A stretch of DNA of 64,000 bases from Xylogone sp. PMI_703 (GCA_021399445.1 JAJTUQ010000013.1:186001-250000); one strand, 5' to 3'. Numbered from the stretch's first letter, positions 11,523 through 24,400 are shown. The notes: generated by a model from the sequence alone, not told the origin. Program-made: numbers and translations.

Positions 11523-14410
11523 TTGAGCAAATCAGAGAAGAAGCCAAGGTATATCAAGAAGGAAGGAGTAATTATGAGCGATAGAGTACCTTCTACGGGT
11601 TCTGTCACACTGCAACCCCACCTTTACAGTGGAATGCTCAATTGCCGCGTAAGTCTTTCTGTTTCCCGCGACCTACTATCGCCCTTTACCTTCCCCAACT
11701 GGTCTGTCTCCGCGGTTCGGGCCCTGTCCAGATTGATCGTTGATACCACATGGTCATGTCAACTGGTAATAGCCGGTCATGCTGGACTTCTTCCGCTACA
11801 CAGGGCCTACGCGTACCTCGAGGCCGCTGGCTGTCGCTGTAACGCAGCCAGTCTGGCCAATAATCAATCCGATTGATGGCTTGATTGACTATGATTGATT
11901 ATATAATCAATCAAGGCCAATCGGGAGGTTCGTCCGATCAATCACAATTACGCAACTTGCCTAACTGAGTTAGATTGAATCTGATTGACATGGTTGCTAT
12001 ACCGGAATGCCTAGAGCGGATATATCCGTGGTGTTGATGTTTGAATGAAAGCTGATTGGCCAAATGCTTAAACGCGTTCGTATTTGCTCAGCTTAAATAT
12101 TCGCGTTTTATCAATATAAATCTTTATATGATATATCACCATGTCGCACACCTTCTTCCAGCCAAGAACTAGCCAGAGCACTTCAACACAGTCTTCTTTG
12201 TTAAGATTAGCTACCGCTTCTCCATCTATAAGCTCTTCCAGCACTTCTACGCCTCAGACACGTCGAAAAACACCTTCCCCGTCTACACAACCTATTCTAA
12301 GTCAGAATCAAGCTGCCTTTGACATCGATAAAGCCCGCAATCATCCTAGGACGTCTCAGTGCGAGTTTGAGATTCAATGGGATAAGATTCTATTCCATCG
12401 ACAGCCTTTGCGACACCTCTACTACCGAATCCCTCATAAGCGTACAGTAAATTCGAAGCTCGATCCCTCACCTATATAAATATGGTGCTCAGCTTACCAG
12501 CGACGGCGACGATAAATTCTGGCTCTGTAGGACCTGTCATCTTAAAGGCCAGCATGACGGCGCTCTATTTAAGAGCGACGCGACGTCCGGGCCTTCACAT
12601 CATCTAGCTACAGTCCATAGGATGGCTGAGTTTGGAGCAACACCTGTAGTGTCTGATCCATTTACTGCTGCAAGAACGGGCTCTAGCAATCCATCAAATC
12701 TATCCGGCCGTCGGGTTCCATTCAACGATATTCAGTTTAAAGAGGAGCTTATTGACTGGACGATCGACCTTGACTTGACCTTTCGACAGGTCGTTCACCA
12801 ACGGACGCGTAAAATGTTCGGCCACTATATTGAGGATATCCATCGCCTATATCCTCAGAGCCATTCAACCATCTCGGATTGGACGAAGGATGCTTGGTAC
12901 GATGAAACACAAGGAAGGCGTCCATTTTTGAAGGCAAAGTTACATCTCTCTATAAGCAAGATCCACCTCTCAGTTGATGCTTGGACATCCAGCGAAGGCA
13001 CTAATTACGTCGCTATCGTCGCTCACTGGCTAGATGAGAAGAAGAAGCTTCGTCAGGCGCTTCTAGATCTTCCTCCACTTAAAGGCCCTCACTCCGGCCA
13101 GAACCTTGCAACAATTGTATCCTCGGTTATTGATCACTACGATATATCCGCTCTTATTGGCTATTTTATGATGGATAATGCTGAAACGAACCGCACCTGC
13201 ATTGCAGAACTCTCAAAAAAATGTCCTACGATCAAGCCAAGTAGCCAGCTCCGTTGCTGCGGCCATATTCTCAACCTTGTCGTTAAAGCGCTTCTCTTTG
13301 GAAAGGGAGTCAGCAAACTTGAAAGGAAGCTCTGTGGCGCCTCGGATGAGGATAAATTTGATATATGGAGGAAACACAGTTTTATCGGCAAGCTTCACAA
13401 CTTCTGCGTGTGGATAAACCGTACAGACCAGCGCAGGGAGCTGCTAAAGAAGTACATTGCAGAGGCCTACAACGCCACTGACGTAGAATCGCTATTTCAG
13501 CGAGTTCTAGTAGATGGCGGTATTCGCTGGAACTCAGTATACCGAATGATCGAGAGAGGTAGGCAGATTTTCTATTTCCTAATAAGGGTTAACTAACAGA
13601 CTATAGCCCTTAAACTCCGCGACGCCATCGAACTCTTCTTCCTCCACTACGAACCTCGGCCGAACGAGGACAATATATCAGAGGACAAGCTTGAAAAGCA
13701 GGACTGGTTTGATCTAAAACACTTCTACGACGTTCTTAAGCCCTTTAAAGACCTCACTAAACGTATGGAAGGTAGAGCATCAGAGCTTGGGCTTGAAGGT
13801 TCACACGGAGCTCTATGGGAGATGCTCGAATCGATTGACGTGCTTTTTAAGCATCTCCAGGAAGCTGGCCAATTCGCTGATGCCCATCCTCTCGAAGTAT
13901 CTGAATACTATTCAAAAGGAATAGACGCAGCACGATTAAAGCTTGAGAAGTATTTTGGTCTTACCGATGCTACACCAGCCTATCGCTGCGCCATCGCGCT
14001 TCATCCCGCAAACAAGTGGCATTATTTTGAGATCGAATGGGCTCATAAGAAGAACTGGATATCTGGCGCGAAGAAGGCAGTGAAGGAAGTATATGCACAG
14101 TACGAAGCCGCAGCGGAGGCTCGGAATCCTGAGACTATTGAGGTCATAACCGTCTCATCTGAGGACGATGAGAATCAGCGACTTGATCCTCTACAAGTGG
14201 CTCGAAAACGTCGGAGGCGCATACAGGCAGCGGCAACGGCGAACAGAGGTTCAAAGCGTACAAGGCTTACTACTGAGCTTGACGAGTTTATGTCCCGTAC
14301 GAATTCGGCCGACAACTTAGTAGAAGACCCTCTAGCTTGGTGGATAAAGCACGAGACTGACTACCCGACGCTTGCGAAGATGGCCTTCGACTTCTTTTCA
14401 ATACCGGCGA

Positions 14411-17062
14411 CAGTGATTCTATCCATATCCCATATCCCATACGGCCTCATATGGAGTATGGAATGTGGATCAATCTTCATATGGGTTCATATTACATACA
14501 TATGGAATACAGAAACTGACGTCATACATCATCTCCAATCTCTACCTGTAGGTTTTCAATACCCCCTGTAGTAGCTACACCTTGCCCAACTAACTCGGCT
14601 GCTACTCCCTCTGCTACTCCGCTGCGTATCCAGCTCTTCAAGCACTCGCCCTTCTCAACCGTAGACGCTCCAAGCTGCACTCTTTCCCATGTAATTGTAC
14701 GACGTGCGCCTGAAAAGACTCGCTCAGGGTCAGCAGACATAGCCGGGATTGAAAGAATATCTACTGCCATCTTTGATAGTCGCGGAAATCGTTGTCGTTG
14801 CTCATCAAGCAGCCACCAAGTAAGCGGAGAACAATCGATTTGAATCGGTGTTTGTGAAATATAGGCTTCGTACTCGTCAATATCTATGGCTGTGCCAATA
14901 ACATCAAGCTCTTGTGCAAGGAGATCGTATTCATCCGGCTCTGCCTTTGGCTCTAGCGGCGGCGTAGGATCCATCATTAACAGCCCTTTATAGCTATCAT
15001 CCCAGAGTCTCTTAACTGCACTAAGCGTTTGCCGATGCCAGCTCTTTGGCCAGTTCTTCAGAATATATGCTTTTCGACGTGATGGGTGAAGAATCAGCGC
15101 TGCAGCGTACGCTGGCGTCTCGTCTGACTTCATATAATACTTGTCAAAGACATGCCAGCTCGTAAGGATACAACTAAGAAGCTGTGGATCGTTCTTAAAT
15201 TTTTCAAAGGCTTGATTATAATGCTTCACAAGGATATCCATAGTAAAGAGCGTTTGATCAAGCGTAGCGCAATAGTCCTGGGTCCGTTGAGTAGCCTTCC
15301 AAAAGGGCTGCAGAAAGCTACGTGTATTCTTCAGCATTAGCCAGTCCTGAGGCGTCAGATAATCGTCCTTTAGCTGATCATAGTACTTTTTCTGATACCA
15401 CTCAACATGCTCTTGTTTCTCAATTACCACATCAAGGAGAAGATACCACGAATTCCAGCGTGTATCATTATCGAGACACAACACTCTGCCAGCCTTATCC
15501 TTAAAGAGATTATACCGATAATTATCGGCTCTTATATGAATACAGGTGTTATGAACCTTACCAAGAGGTCCCATTTGACGCCAACCTAGAGATTTTCTCT
15601 TCTTCCACTCCTCGATTAGCGTTATATCGTATTCAGCCTCATCACACTCCTCCATTTGACGGCAAGCAGTATCAATAGCTTCCTTCGATTCAGTGAAGAG
15701 AAAAGCTTGAATAGCAAGGTTAATAATATGGCCGTGACAGCGGATTCGATGGTCTTTAGGCTTCCATTCCTTGCCTTTTCCCCTCAGGAAATCGCTCAGG
15801 AGACGGCAGAGCACATCATTAGAGCCGTGATTATCGCCTGTAACATAGCCAATCTTATGTGAAACATTATAATCCTCAATTACACGTTCCAGGAGCTTAA
15901 ACTGCTCTGCGCCGCTATGGCTCCCAGGCCCGTCAAGGCCAGGCAGCTCTGGCAGAGCAAGTAAGGCTTGACAGGTTTTCTTTAACTCCTCATTAACAAA
16001 TTGCGCACAGACTCCAAGGAAAGCTTTGCGATTTGGCGAAGTCCAAACGTCGGCGGAAAGATGAATGAGAGACGGCGTAGCTTGAAGTTTCTTTCGCAGG
16101 ATATCTTTATAGATAGAGTAAGAATTTGATACAAGCTTTTGAATTGAACCATGCGAGAGGCTAATAAGATGATCTGCAGCAGGATTAATTGTAGCTATAA
16201 AGGCATGAAATTCTGGCCATTGGCTGATATTATAGGGGAGATTTCGAACCGTTACTAGCTGAACAAGAGCCTCGATAGCTGCCTTGCGGTTTAGTGAGTT
16301 CTTCAGCACCTCCTGCTCATGCGCTTTAAGCTTCACAGTGTTCACTTCGCCGGCCTTTGCAAAAGCATCTTTTAGGAGGTTATTGCAAGCCTTCTTCACA
16401 GGGTGAGTCTCCCCACTTTCCAACTCAATATTATGTTCCCTGAGTAGATGGTTACGGAAAGTAGTTGATACAGTAGTACTGTAGGAGCGGCTAATGCAGT
16501 ATTTGCAGTAGTAGAACTTTTCTTTTCTTCGAGGGCAGCGCTCAGGCTCCAAACCTTGAGGCTTGCGTGCATGCTCCCACGTGTTCGCAGTGAGTTTCCG
16601 TTTACGAGTTTTATTAGTGGTGAAGGAAGAGCTCTGGGTACTTGCAACTATATCGGAGGAGGCATCGGTTAATGCGATGACAGAGGTTTCACACTCACTA
16701 GAAGCGTCTGTAGTAAAGGATGTGATAGAGCCCATTATATGTTATATGTCAAATATGTAAGGCTCGAGCAATTAGCTAAGCGCGAAGCAGTCAGGGTAAT
16801 TCAGTGTTGCTTTGAAATTTACGGAATGGGAACATCAGCCTAAGTGCAGCTTTGGGAAAGCGTAGAAAAAGATAAAGAAAGAAAAGAGTGCTCTAGGCAG
16901 CGAGAGTCCATGATCGTAGCCTTGAACGGAACCGGAATAACTGTTGTTCCCATGTATTCCATACTTATTCCATAAGCCTGGCCTATATGGATATGGATAT
17001 GGAGTATGGATTAGTTCCATATGCCATATGATATTCCATACGCTGTATGGATAGAATCACTG
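14411..17062 (-). mobile_element. hAT-1 transposon, copy 2 (complete, nested in hAT-A)
   Basis: Same 2652-bp length and same 17-bp perfect terminal inverted repeats as copies 1 and 3. The target duplication is ACCGGCGA (14403..14410 and 17063..17070). It inserted into the last conserved domain of the hAT-A transposase. Orientation relative to the window is the same as copy 1. Confidence 0.96.
14522..16735 (-). CDS. hAT family transposase, intact, 737 aa (copy 2)
   Basis: The translation is identical to that of copy 1 (BED-like finger, D229 and D301 of the RNase H-like core, C-terminal dimerisation domain). No frameshift or stop. Expression would be antisense to the interrupted hAT-A transposase gene around it. 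Confidence 0.95.
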   Translation of the reverse strand: MGSITSFTTDASSECETSVIALTDASSDIVASTQSSSFTTNKTRKRKLTANTWEHARKPQGLEPERCPRRKEKFYYCKYCISRSYSTTVSTTFRNHLLREHNIELESGETHPVKKACNNLLKDAFAKAGEVNTVKLKAHEQEVLKNSLNRKAAIEALVQLVTVRNLPYNISQWPEFHAFIATINPAADHLISLSHGSIQKLVSNSYSIYKDILRKKLQATPSLIHLSADVWTSPNRKAFLGVCAQFVNEELKKTCQALLALPELPGLDGPGSHSGAEQFKLLERVIEDYNVSHKIGYVTGDNHGSNDVLCRLLSDFLRGKGKEWKPKDHRIRCHGHIINLAIQAFLFTESKEAIDTACRQMEECDEAEYDITLIEEWKKRKSLGWRQMGPLGKVHNTCIHIRADNYRYNLFKDKAGRVLCLDNDTRWNSWYLLLDVVIEKQEHVEWYQKKYYDQLKDDYLTPQDWLMLKNTRSFLQPFWKATQRTQDYCATLDQTLFTMDILVKHYNQAFEKFKNDPQLLSCILTSWHVFDKYYMKSDETPAYAAALILHPSRRKAYILKNWPKSWHRQTLSAVKRLWDDSYKGLLMMDPTPPLEPKAEPDEYDLLAQELDVIGTAIDIDEYEAYISQTPIQIDCSPLTWWLLDEQRQRFPRLSKMAVDILSIPAMSADPERVFSGARRTITWERVQLGASTVEKGECLKSWIRSGVAEGVAAELVGQGVATTGGIENLQVEIGDDV

Positions 17063-17661
17063 ACCGGCGATGAGTTCTGAGTGCGAACGTGTGTTCTCGC
17101 AATCGAAGAAGACGATTACTGATGAGCGGAACCGTATTAGTTCAGAGACGGTGGCAGCAATTGAGTGCCAGAGGCACCTCCTCCGAGGCGGGATATTAGA
17201 TACTTGACGGCAGCGAGGAGATTATAGGAGTGCTAAGGAGAGTGCTAGAGGCGGCGGTAGCAAATATATGGGGCTTTTGATTACCATCTCAAAGTCATCA
17301 CGCATTCCCTATTTAGGAAAAGCCGAGTATATCAATTAGATTCAATCAGACTCAATCAGATGAATTGCTAGCCAATCAAGACCAAGCCAATCAAGAGGTT
17401 TCAGTCAATCAAGTCAATTAGAGGCATCCCCGGCTGATTGATTGATTGATGGCCACTCTGAACGCAGCACGGCTCTGTGAATGGATCAGCTTTGCGGGAT
17501 ATGCAGAGACCCATGTATGGTCTTCATCTCAACAGTCGGTTCTCTTTTGCAAGCTGGTCTGCTCACAGACGGTTCACAGCATGGGCGGTGCTGCCAGGGG
17601 TGCTGCCCAGGGGTTCCATCCGAGTTTATGTACCGCTGCCCGGGTTAGCGGTGAGGACTGA

Positions 17662-18164
17662 CTGGTTCATTTCTGCGCGTCAAGGCCCAACTTTCGTTGA
17701 TTCATATACATGGCATGATGCAGGATATACGAGGATAATAGTGGCATTTAACTGGTACTTTGTCAAGGGCACTGACGATGTAAGAATACGAGACATTCTG
17801 CCACAACATGGGGAAATGCCCTGAGAACGATCCCTGCCTTGGACAATGTAGGTAAAATAGTTGCAGATAGCTATACTACTAATAGTTATCCTGTTTAATA
17901 GGTTTCCACTAAAGATTACAATATCAGTATATATTAGCAAAGGCTCTATTATAAAGTGCGTAGTGTACTGTCTGTCGAATTGAGTACCGAGGCTATTGAT
18001 ACTATAGAGGTCTCTCGAATATATAGAGCTAAATGCAGGCTTAGCTCTGTACGGTGATATATCAAATCGTCTGTGGCCATAGAAACTAAGGCTTGAAATA
18101 TTTTGGAGAACAAGCCAACTGAGACCAGCCCGTATATCGCTCCGCTGGGAACCCTTTAGACACG
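17662..18164. other. upstream region of the sedolisin gene
   Basis: About 500 bp between the end of the split ORF and the S53 protease start. An open minus-strand frame (18231..17680) overlaps the protease start; I regard it as a chance ORF. No defined promoter motif can be claimed. Confidence 0.3.
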
Positions 18165-20373
18165 ATGGTGTTGCTGAACTTCGCAACTTTGGCACTGCTT
18201 TCAGCAGCGTTTGTCGGCGCCGCACCATCAACGGAGCATGTCACTCACGAACGGCGCGATGTCTACAGTAATCATCACTGGGAGAAGCGTAGTCGCCTCG
18301 AACCACACGATGTGATCCCTGTGCGGATTGGTCTGACACAGCGCAACTTGGATCAAGGTCATGATCTGCTCATGGATGTGTCGGACCCGGATTCAGGGAA
18401 CTATGGCAAGCATTGGACAGTAGAGCAGATTATCGAGAGGTTTTCTCCGACGCAGGAGTCGATTGAAGCAATTAGAGAGTGGCTCATAGGATCGGGCATC
18501 GCTGAAAATCGGATTATCCATTCAATAGGTTATGAATGGATTCATTTCAATGCTACCATCCAAGAGGCAGAAGAACTCTTCCAGACTGAGTACCACTTGT
18601 TCGAGCATGGGCTAGAGCTTCGCAACACTGTTGGTTGCGATGAGTGCGTTCTCTCTACCTGTCGATCCCGGTAGCATAGGTATAACTAACTTTTGCAAAA
18701 AGATACAAAGTGCCCAGCCACCTTGCGCGACACATTGACTTTGTACATCCCGGCGTCGCCCTTGTTGGAAGTATGGCGAAAAAGGTAATGAGGCGAAGTA
18801 TACAGCCAGAGGAGCAACTTGCCACACGCAAAGTACTCGACGAACGAGCGGCTGCTGGCCCTTGCGACGACTTGAACTTTATCACACCAGCCTGCATTCA
18901 ATATATCTACGGGGTACCCAAGGGAGACAAGAAAGCTCCTGGAAACTCTCTTGGTTTGTTCGAACACGGGTCGTGGTACAGCCCTATTTCACTCGCGACA
19001 CTACTAGCCAATTTCACAGACATTCCACCAGAAACGAGACCTATTAATATTACCATCGACATCTCTCAAACCCACTACAACGACAACTTTAGTTTCGACG
19101 GTGAAGCGAGTCTCGACATACAAATGGCATTACCACTGGTCTATCCACAAAATATAACGATATATCAAGTTGATGATGACTATTACGCTGTTTATGCGGC
19201 TTCACTTGAAACGTACCTTGGCTTATTTCAGAGCTGGTTGAATGCTATTGACAAAGTAAGGTTCTCGTAATCCTTCTCCAATGTTTGTCGCCCACGAGTT
19301 AAGAAATGGGCTGACCCAAGGCAATTAGTCATACTGCAACTATACAGCATTTGGAGAGACAGGAAATGACCCCAACATCGACCCAACATATCCCGACAAC
19401 AACCCGGACCCCGCTAATCCCAGTAATCCCAATATGCTCCCTGCGGGGTGGTACAGAGGGCCCCCTGAATGTGGAACAGTGAAAAGCACAAATGTGTATT
19501 CTCTTTCATATGGCTGGGAGGAACAGCAACTGCCATACAACTACATGCACCGACAGTGCAACGAGTAAGTCCCTGAGCAAAGTCTTCCAGTCCTTGTTGA
19601 GCGTCCTTATATATCATGTTTTGTTAGGTTTATGAAGTTGTCGCTCATGGGAACTACGATTGTCGTAGCTTCCGGTGATTCGGGTTCAGCAGTTGGCAGC
19701 GCCTGTGGTTTTGGTGACCCTTACCTCGCCACCGCCCAATACCCTGCAAAGTGAGTAGCCTTGACATCTGTCAGGCAGCTACCGCTGTGTCATGCTATTA
19801 GATTCCATTCCCGCTGATGCTGAATTTTCCCGCAGTTGCCCATACCTCCTCACCGTTGGCGCCACCCAACTTCTCCCCGGTCTCACAGAAGTCGGTGCAA
19901 ACATCGGTGGCTTTGCTTCTTCCGGCGGCTTCTCCTGGAACTACTCTCGTCCTGCCTATCAAGACGAGGCTGTTCAGACCTACTTGAACAACCACGAGAG
20001 CCTTGATCGTAACCGCTTCAACAGCAATGGTCGTGGCTTTCCCGATGTCAGCGCCGTGGGATGGAAGCTCCTCGACTTCTACGGACCTAACGCTACCATG
20101 GAAGCCGCAGCTGGAACCAGTGGATCTGCTCCAATTTTTGCGGCTGTTATTAATCGCATCAATGAGGAGAGGTTAGCAGTGGGAAAATCGAGGGTGGGCT
20201 TTGTGAACCCGGTGCTTTATAAGAATCCACAGATGTTTAATGATGTGACAGAGGGGAACAACTCATTGTGCACCTCCGTGGCTTTCACGGCGGCGGTGGG
20301 TTGGGACCCAGTCACGGGATTGGGAACACCCAATTATCCAAAGATGCTGGATGTCTTTATGAAGTTACCGTGA
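18165..20373 (+). CDS. sedolisin / tripeptidyl-peptidase (S53), 642 aa, five exons
   Basis: Secreted acid protease of the sedolisin family. Exons: 18165..18643, 18703..19255, 19329..19564, 19628..19750, 19836..20373; introns of 59, 73, 63 and 85 bp all have GT...AG and preserve phase. The signal peptide is MVLLNFATLALLSAAFVGAA. The pro-domain shows VRIGLTQRNLDQG, SGNYGKHWT and FSPTQESIEAIREWL. The catalytic domain has E294 and D298 (GEASLDIQMA), oxyanion D440 (ASGDSGSAVG) and S559 (AGTSGSAPIFAAVI). A Ca-site-like C-terminal stretch reads AVGWDPVTGLGTPNYPKM. The full-length gene looks functional. Together with the S8 gene it suggests a protein-degrading saprotroph or pathogen. Confidence 0.93.
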
Positions 20374-21465
20374 GGTGGTAGTAAATAGACTTGTCGGCTC
20401 GAACATTCTGTGAGGAAGCACGATTGCGTGCGCGAGTAACATGGATATGTAGTCAAACGACAAACTGTGATATAACTATGAATATTATTTACCCCAGAAG
20501 CATGAAATCCGCGCGTGCTTCCCTTAAAGCTGTACAGTTTCCCTTAAAAGCACGACGTTAATGAGAGCAGATAAAGCTAAATTACAGCCTAGATTTCCAT
20601 CTGCTCTAGTCGCATTATTGAGTCAGTTCTATGCAATTGATGTCTACGAAGATATACTCCACTAAGATCCGTTCAAACTACCTGAAATTGTGTAAACTTG
20701 ACGTTCTTGAATCTAATTTGTGAAGTTTAGCCCGCTCTATCAAAGACGTAATACTTAAATATAGCAGGTGCGGATTTTCCTTATAACTAACACCGAACAA
20801 GAACCTTGGGGACCCCGAAGGAAGTAAAGTTGGTAAGATATTTCTTTCCACTTGCAACATATAGATTGATTACTAAACTATGTCAATTTAGCAGACCCTA
20901 CTTCGCATAACCCTCTCATTTGCAAACGGGGCATATAGGAGAGAAGGGACAGACAATCCCCTTATTGCAAATGGGGCATACTAGATAAAGAACAGTAATG
21001 TTTCAAGGTAACAATAAATTCCAAAACCCTAAACTGAGCTCGACTGTCTTGCACCATTTCACATATACCTCCTTAATCATTGATACTCCGCTTAGTCCAG
21101 AGGACCGAGAATCCTAATTGTATGTACTCATATAAACCAAATATCTGATTATTCACAAATTCCTAGTTCATAATCAATAAGGCTCTATATTTTCAGGAGA
21201 TCGACAATGATATATTGAATAGAAGGGGTTAGATGGTCTCGGGCTCTGATCTCATCAATCCACTGTAGTGTGGTAAGGTTCCATCATATGGTTACAGTTG
21301 GCCACAAAGCGTAGCTCATAGCTATAATATAATGTCTATTCTTTGCTACAGACGGCATCTTCTGCTCTATGAATGGCGTCGCCTCTTAAGTCTATCATAA
21401 ATCTCTTACCTCACTCAATTTGCTCTTAGTCTCCGTTCTTGCCAGCCGACTGGCGACTAGGAGAC
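20374..21465. other. intergenic between sedolisin and hAT-B
   Basis: No gene recognised. A near-identical 16-bp motif, TTGCAAACGGGGCATA and TTGCAAATGGGGCATA, occurs at 20920..20935 and about 20965..20980. Its meaning is unknown. Confidence 0.35.
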
Positions 21466-21473
21466 CTTCCGAT

Positions 21474-24400
21474 CATACTTGGGCATTGTAGAGTAGAGGG
21501 AGCTCTACCCACTTCTCTACCCTACCCAGGTAGAGGAGACGGCCACTCTACCCTACCCGGTAGAGTGGGTAGAGTGGTGGGTAGAGCGGAGAGCACGTGG
21601 GCACGTGATCGTCTGTTGCTTCACGCATCCCAGTCCTCGTCGTCAAAGTCGACGTCCATCTCGTCATCCATCTCCGCAATCATCGCCAATAGCTCCTCCG
21701 AAGAGATGAGCTTTCGTGCAAACCAATTACTCATGCACTCTAATCTCTGAAGATTCTCTGGAGATAGCCTCAGCCTATCCCAGCTTTACGTGCGACGCGC
21801 CCCCGAGAACTGTTGCTCGGGCTCCGCAGACGATGGGGCAATCGAGAGGATCTTGATGGCCATGCGATGTAGGCGAGGATACCGCTGGCGCTGCTCTGCC
21901 CCCAGCCACCACTGAAGAGGAGTTATCTTGAGAGCATCCAGATCGATAGTTTTATCTTCGATAAACGCCATAAACGTGTCTTCATCCTCTTGCGAGGTGG
22001 GTTGAACCTTCAGCCGACGTTTGAGTCAGTCCAGTTCATTCTCTGGCCTGTACGCTACGGATGAATGTGATGTATCAATCTCAGCGGCGGGGTTTGCGGT
22101 TCGTGAGGGAGGTGCGCATATTCCTTCTGCCAGATCAAATTAGCGGCGTCGATAGTTCTTTGATGCCACGCTTCCGGCCAGTTCTGCACGAGATAATGCT
22201 TGCGCTTCGAGGGGTCGAGAAGCATCGCGGCCGCATATACTGGCGTGGAATCGACAAGGGCATAGTATTTGTCAAGGACGAACCAGCCCATCTCGATTGC
22301 GTGAACCATGCGAAGGTCCTTCTCGGGGCCTGATTGATAGTATACCTATGCAACATCAGCTTCGTGTGTCATCTTAAGGAAATCTGCTAGACCTTCTGAT
22401 CTTCAAAGAACGTGAGGATGGCATCCATCAGAGTGAGGCTCTGGGACAACGAAGCCTCGTTGCCTTCCACCCATAGCGTACCGCTGGCAAATACAGAGAG
22501 AAATCGCTCGGTGCGTCTAAGCGTGTCCCACTCTACACCATTCAGGCGGAAGCCATCGCATTCAGGGTGTTGATCGATGAAGTCCTTGATCTCTCGCTCT
22601 TTGTGTATCGCCCGCTTGATGAGATGATACCACGAAGACCATCGCGTGTCGTTGTCAATCCCTAAGGTGATGCCGACCGCCTCGATCCACTGATCAAGAT
22701 GGATGGAGCTATTTCGAAGCCATACGGCCAAGTTATAAAGTTTCTGGAGTGCAGAGGTAGCACCCCACCCTTCGAACCCCTTCCGCTTCACCTTACGTGC
22801 TCTGACTGATGCGGGATTATCTTCGGCAACCGGTACGTCAAGATAGGCGGAGAAGAGCTCGTAAGGGTCAGTGTCCTCCGACACCTCAATGGCCACAAGA
22901 GCAGCCTTAAGGGCCTCTTTCGAGGTGGCTAGGAGAACGGCTTGAAGGGCGATGTTGAGGATATGATCCAGGCAGCGGATGCGATGGCCAATTGGATCAT
23001 ATTCAATCTGCTGGATGTAAGTAAATAGCCACCTAAGAGCTAGTGGATGCTAACCCCTAGTTCGAGTTTGGGAGAGCAGGAGAGCTCTCTCAGCAGAGTA
23101 TCATTCGAGGTGGCGTTATCTCCAGTGTGATACCCGAGTTTGGTTGCTATTCCGAAGGATTTCAGGACGCGGAGGATGATGGCCGCCTGGATTTCTCCCG
23201 AGTGGCTAAAGGGAACCTGTGGTAGTGCTAGCATCCCGTGCTGAAATCGATAATCCTGCGAGATCCACCTCGCACAGATGCAGAGATATGCCTTCCGGGC
23301 TAGAGATGTCCACATATCTGTTGATATATAGATATCTCCGATTACTTCCTGAAGGTTATTCCGGAGTATCTGCCAATATCTCCCATAGTTCAGGACGAGA
23401 GCACGAGAAAACGTTTTTCTGCTAATCTGTGCGAGATCGGCGATCTCAGGATTGGCAGCGAGGAGGAGATCTTGTAGTTCTGGCCACGCTATCGCATTCA
23501 GAGGAAGTCTCCTTCGAGCACAGAGCATCAGCAGTGCCTGGATATACCGCGGCCGATGATAAGCTTCTCAGAGGATTAGTTCTCTTGAAGCTTCGTCCTT
23601 TTGACGCATAAATGAGGTCATGGACTGCTGGCCCTGCATGAATTCTGCCTTTGAAGAGTGTGGTCGGCCTTCCACGCCGAGCCACTTCCTCCACAACGAT
23701 GGGTGATTCAGGCGGAGGTGATCCCGGGCTCCAGATGTGTATATTGTACTCCAGCTCTTCTTCTCATTTTCCCAACAAGCGATACAATAATGTAAGCACT
23801 TATTCGAGGACTTTCCACTTCGGTCTAACCTCTCTTTCGACTTGAATTCGGGTTCCGAACCCCTGGAATGACGAAAGAAGGTCCAGATTGACGGTTTCTC
23901 AGCTGCGATCGAAACGATACTTGGAGCACTAGCGGCAACACTCGGGGAACTGGCAGCAACACTGGTTGCTGGTGGAGAATAGTTTGGTACAGAGAGCGTG
24001 GTAGGGGTGATAAACAAAAATGAATCCTGGGAGGATGACATAGCAACGGATGTATCCAGTATGGATTAAATATAAAATACAAATATGTACACGGTAATCT
24101 GAAAATATTCTCGGACCGTTCCGTACAGACGATACCTGATCTATCACGTACGGCAGCGATGGCACAAATCTGTAGTGCTGAGTGGAGTTGGGGCACATAG
24201 TGACGGTGTTGCCGTCATGACCTCTCCCTGATTGTGTACTTGGACTTACAAGAGGTGGCAGGTCCGATGTGCGACGCTATACAAACCGCTGATACAGTTT
24301 CGGAAGGCTGTTGTCCGTGCCCATCCGCCGAATCATGTATGGTGCGAAACCCTTTTTGTCACATTACGTAGAGGGGTTGGTATTCGAATTATCCAACCAG

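Larger units (their letters stand above)
12141..17207 (+). pseudogene. hAT-A transposase gene, split by hAT-1 copy 2
   Basis: The N-terminal ORF at 12141..12479 is Ser/Thr-rich. The frame open from 12451 encodes a BED-like finger (FWLCRTCHLKGQHD ... HHLATVHR), the core SIHLSVDAWTSSEG-like strand (HLSVDAWTSS), CCGHILNLVVKALLFG and GIRWNSVYRMIER. A 48-bp intron (13559..13606, GTAGGC...TATAG) joins RMIER to ALKLRDAIELFF. The second exon is cut at 14410, within FDFFSIPA of the dimerisation domain. After 17070 the frame resumes exactly with SSECERVFSQSKKTITDE and stops at 17207. The link between the 12141 ORF and the finger needs a frame change, so either an unseen intron or an indel exists there. 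Confidence 0.88.
11849..17460 (+). mobile_element. hAT-A transposon, interrupted by hAT-1 copy 2
   Basis: The ends are imperfect inverted repeats: left CAGTCTGGCCAATAATCAAT, right (reverse complement) CAGAGTGGCCATCAATCAAT. They are flanked by the perfect 8-bp target duplication AACGCAGC (11841..11848 and 17461..17468). Subterminal regions are dense in (A/C)AATCAATC motifs on both sides. The element spans 5612 bp including hAT-1 copy 2 and its duplicated target; without them it is 2952 bp. Its own transposase gene runs left to right. Confidence 0.9.
11523..17661 (+). pseudogene. unknown ORF split by hAT-A insertion
   Basis: Left of hAT-A a frame runs from the ATG at 11523 to the target duplication AACGCAGC (11841..11848). 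Right of the element the same phase resumes at the second copy (17461..17468) and continues to the stop at 17661. Removing hAT-A plus one duplication gives one open frame of about 172 codons. The predicted protein has no motif I recognise and is Cys/Ser/Arg rich, so the frame could be open by chance. Introns would be needed if it were a real gene. Confidence 0.25.

Noticed and set aside
17680..18231. 183-aa minus ORF upstream of the sedolisin
   Set aside because: It overlaps the sedolisin signal peptide in antisense and has no family resemblance.
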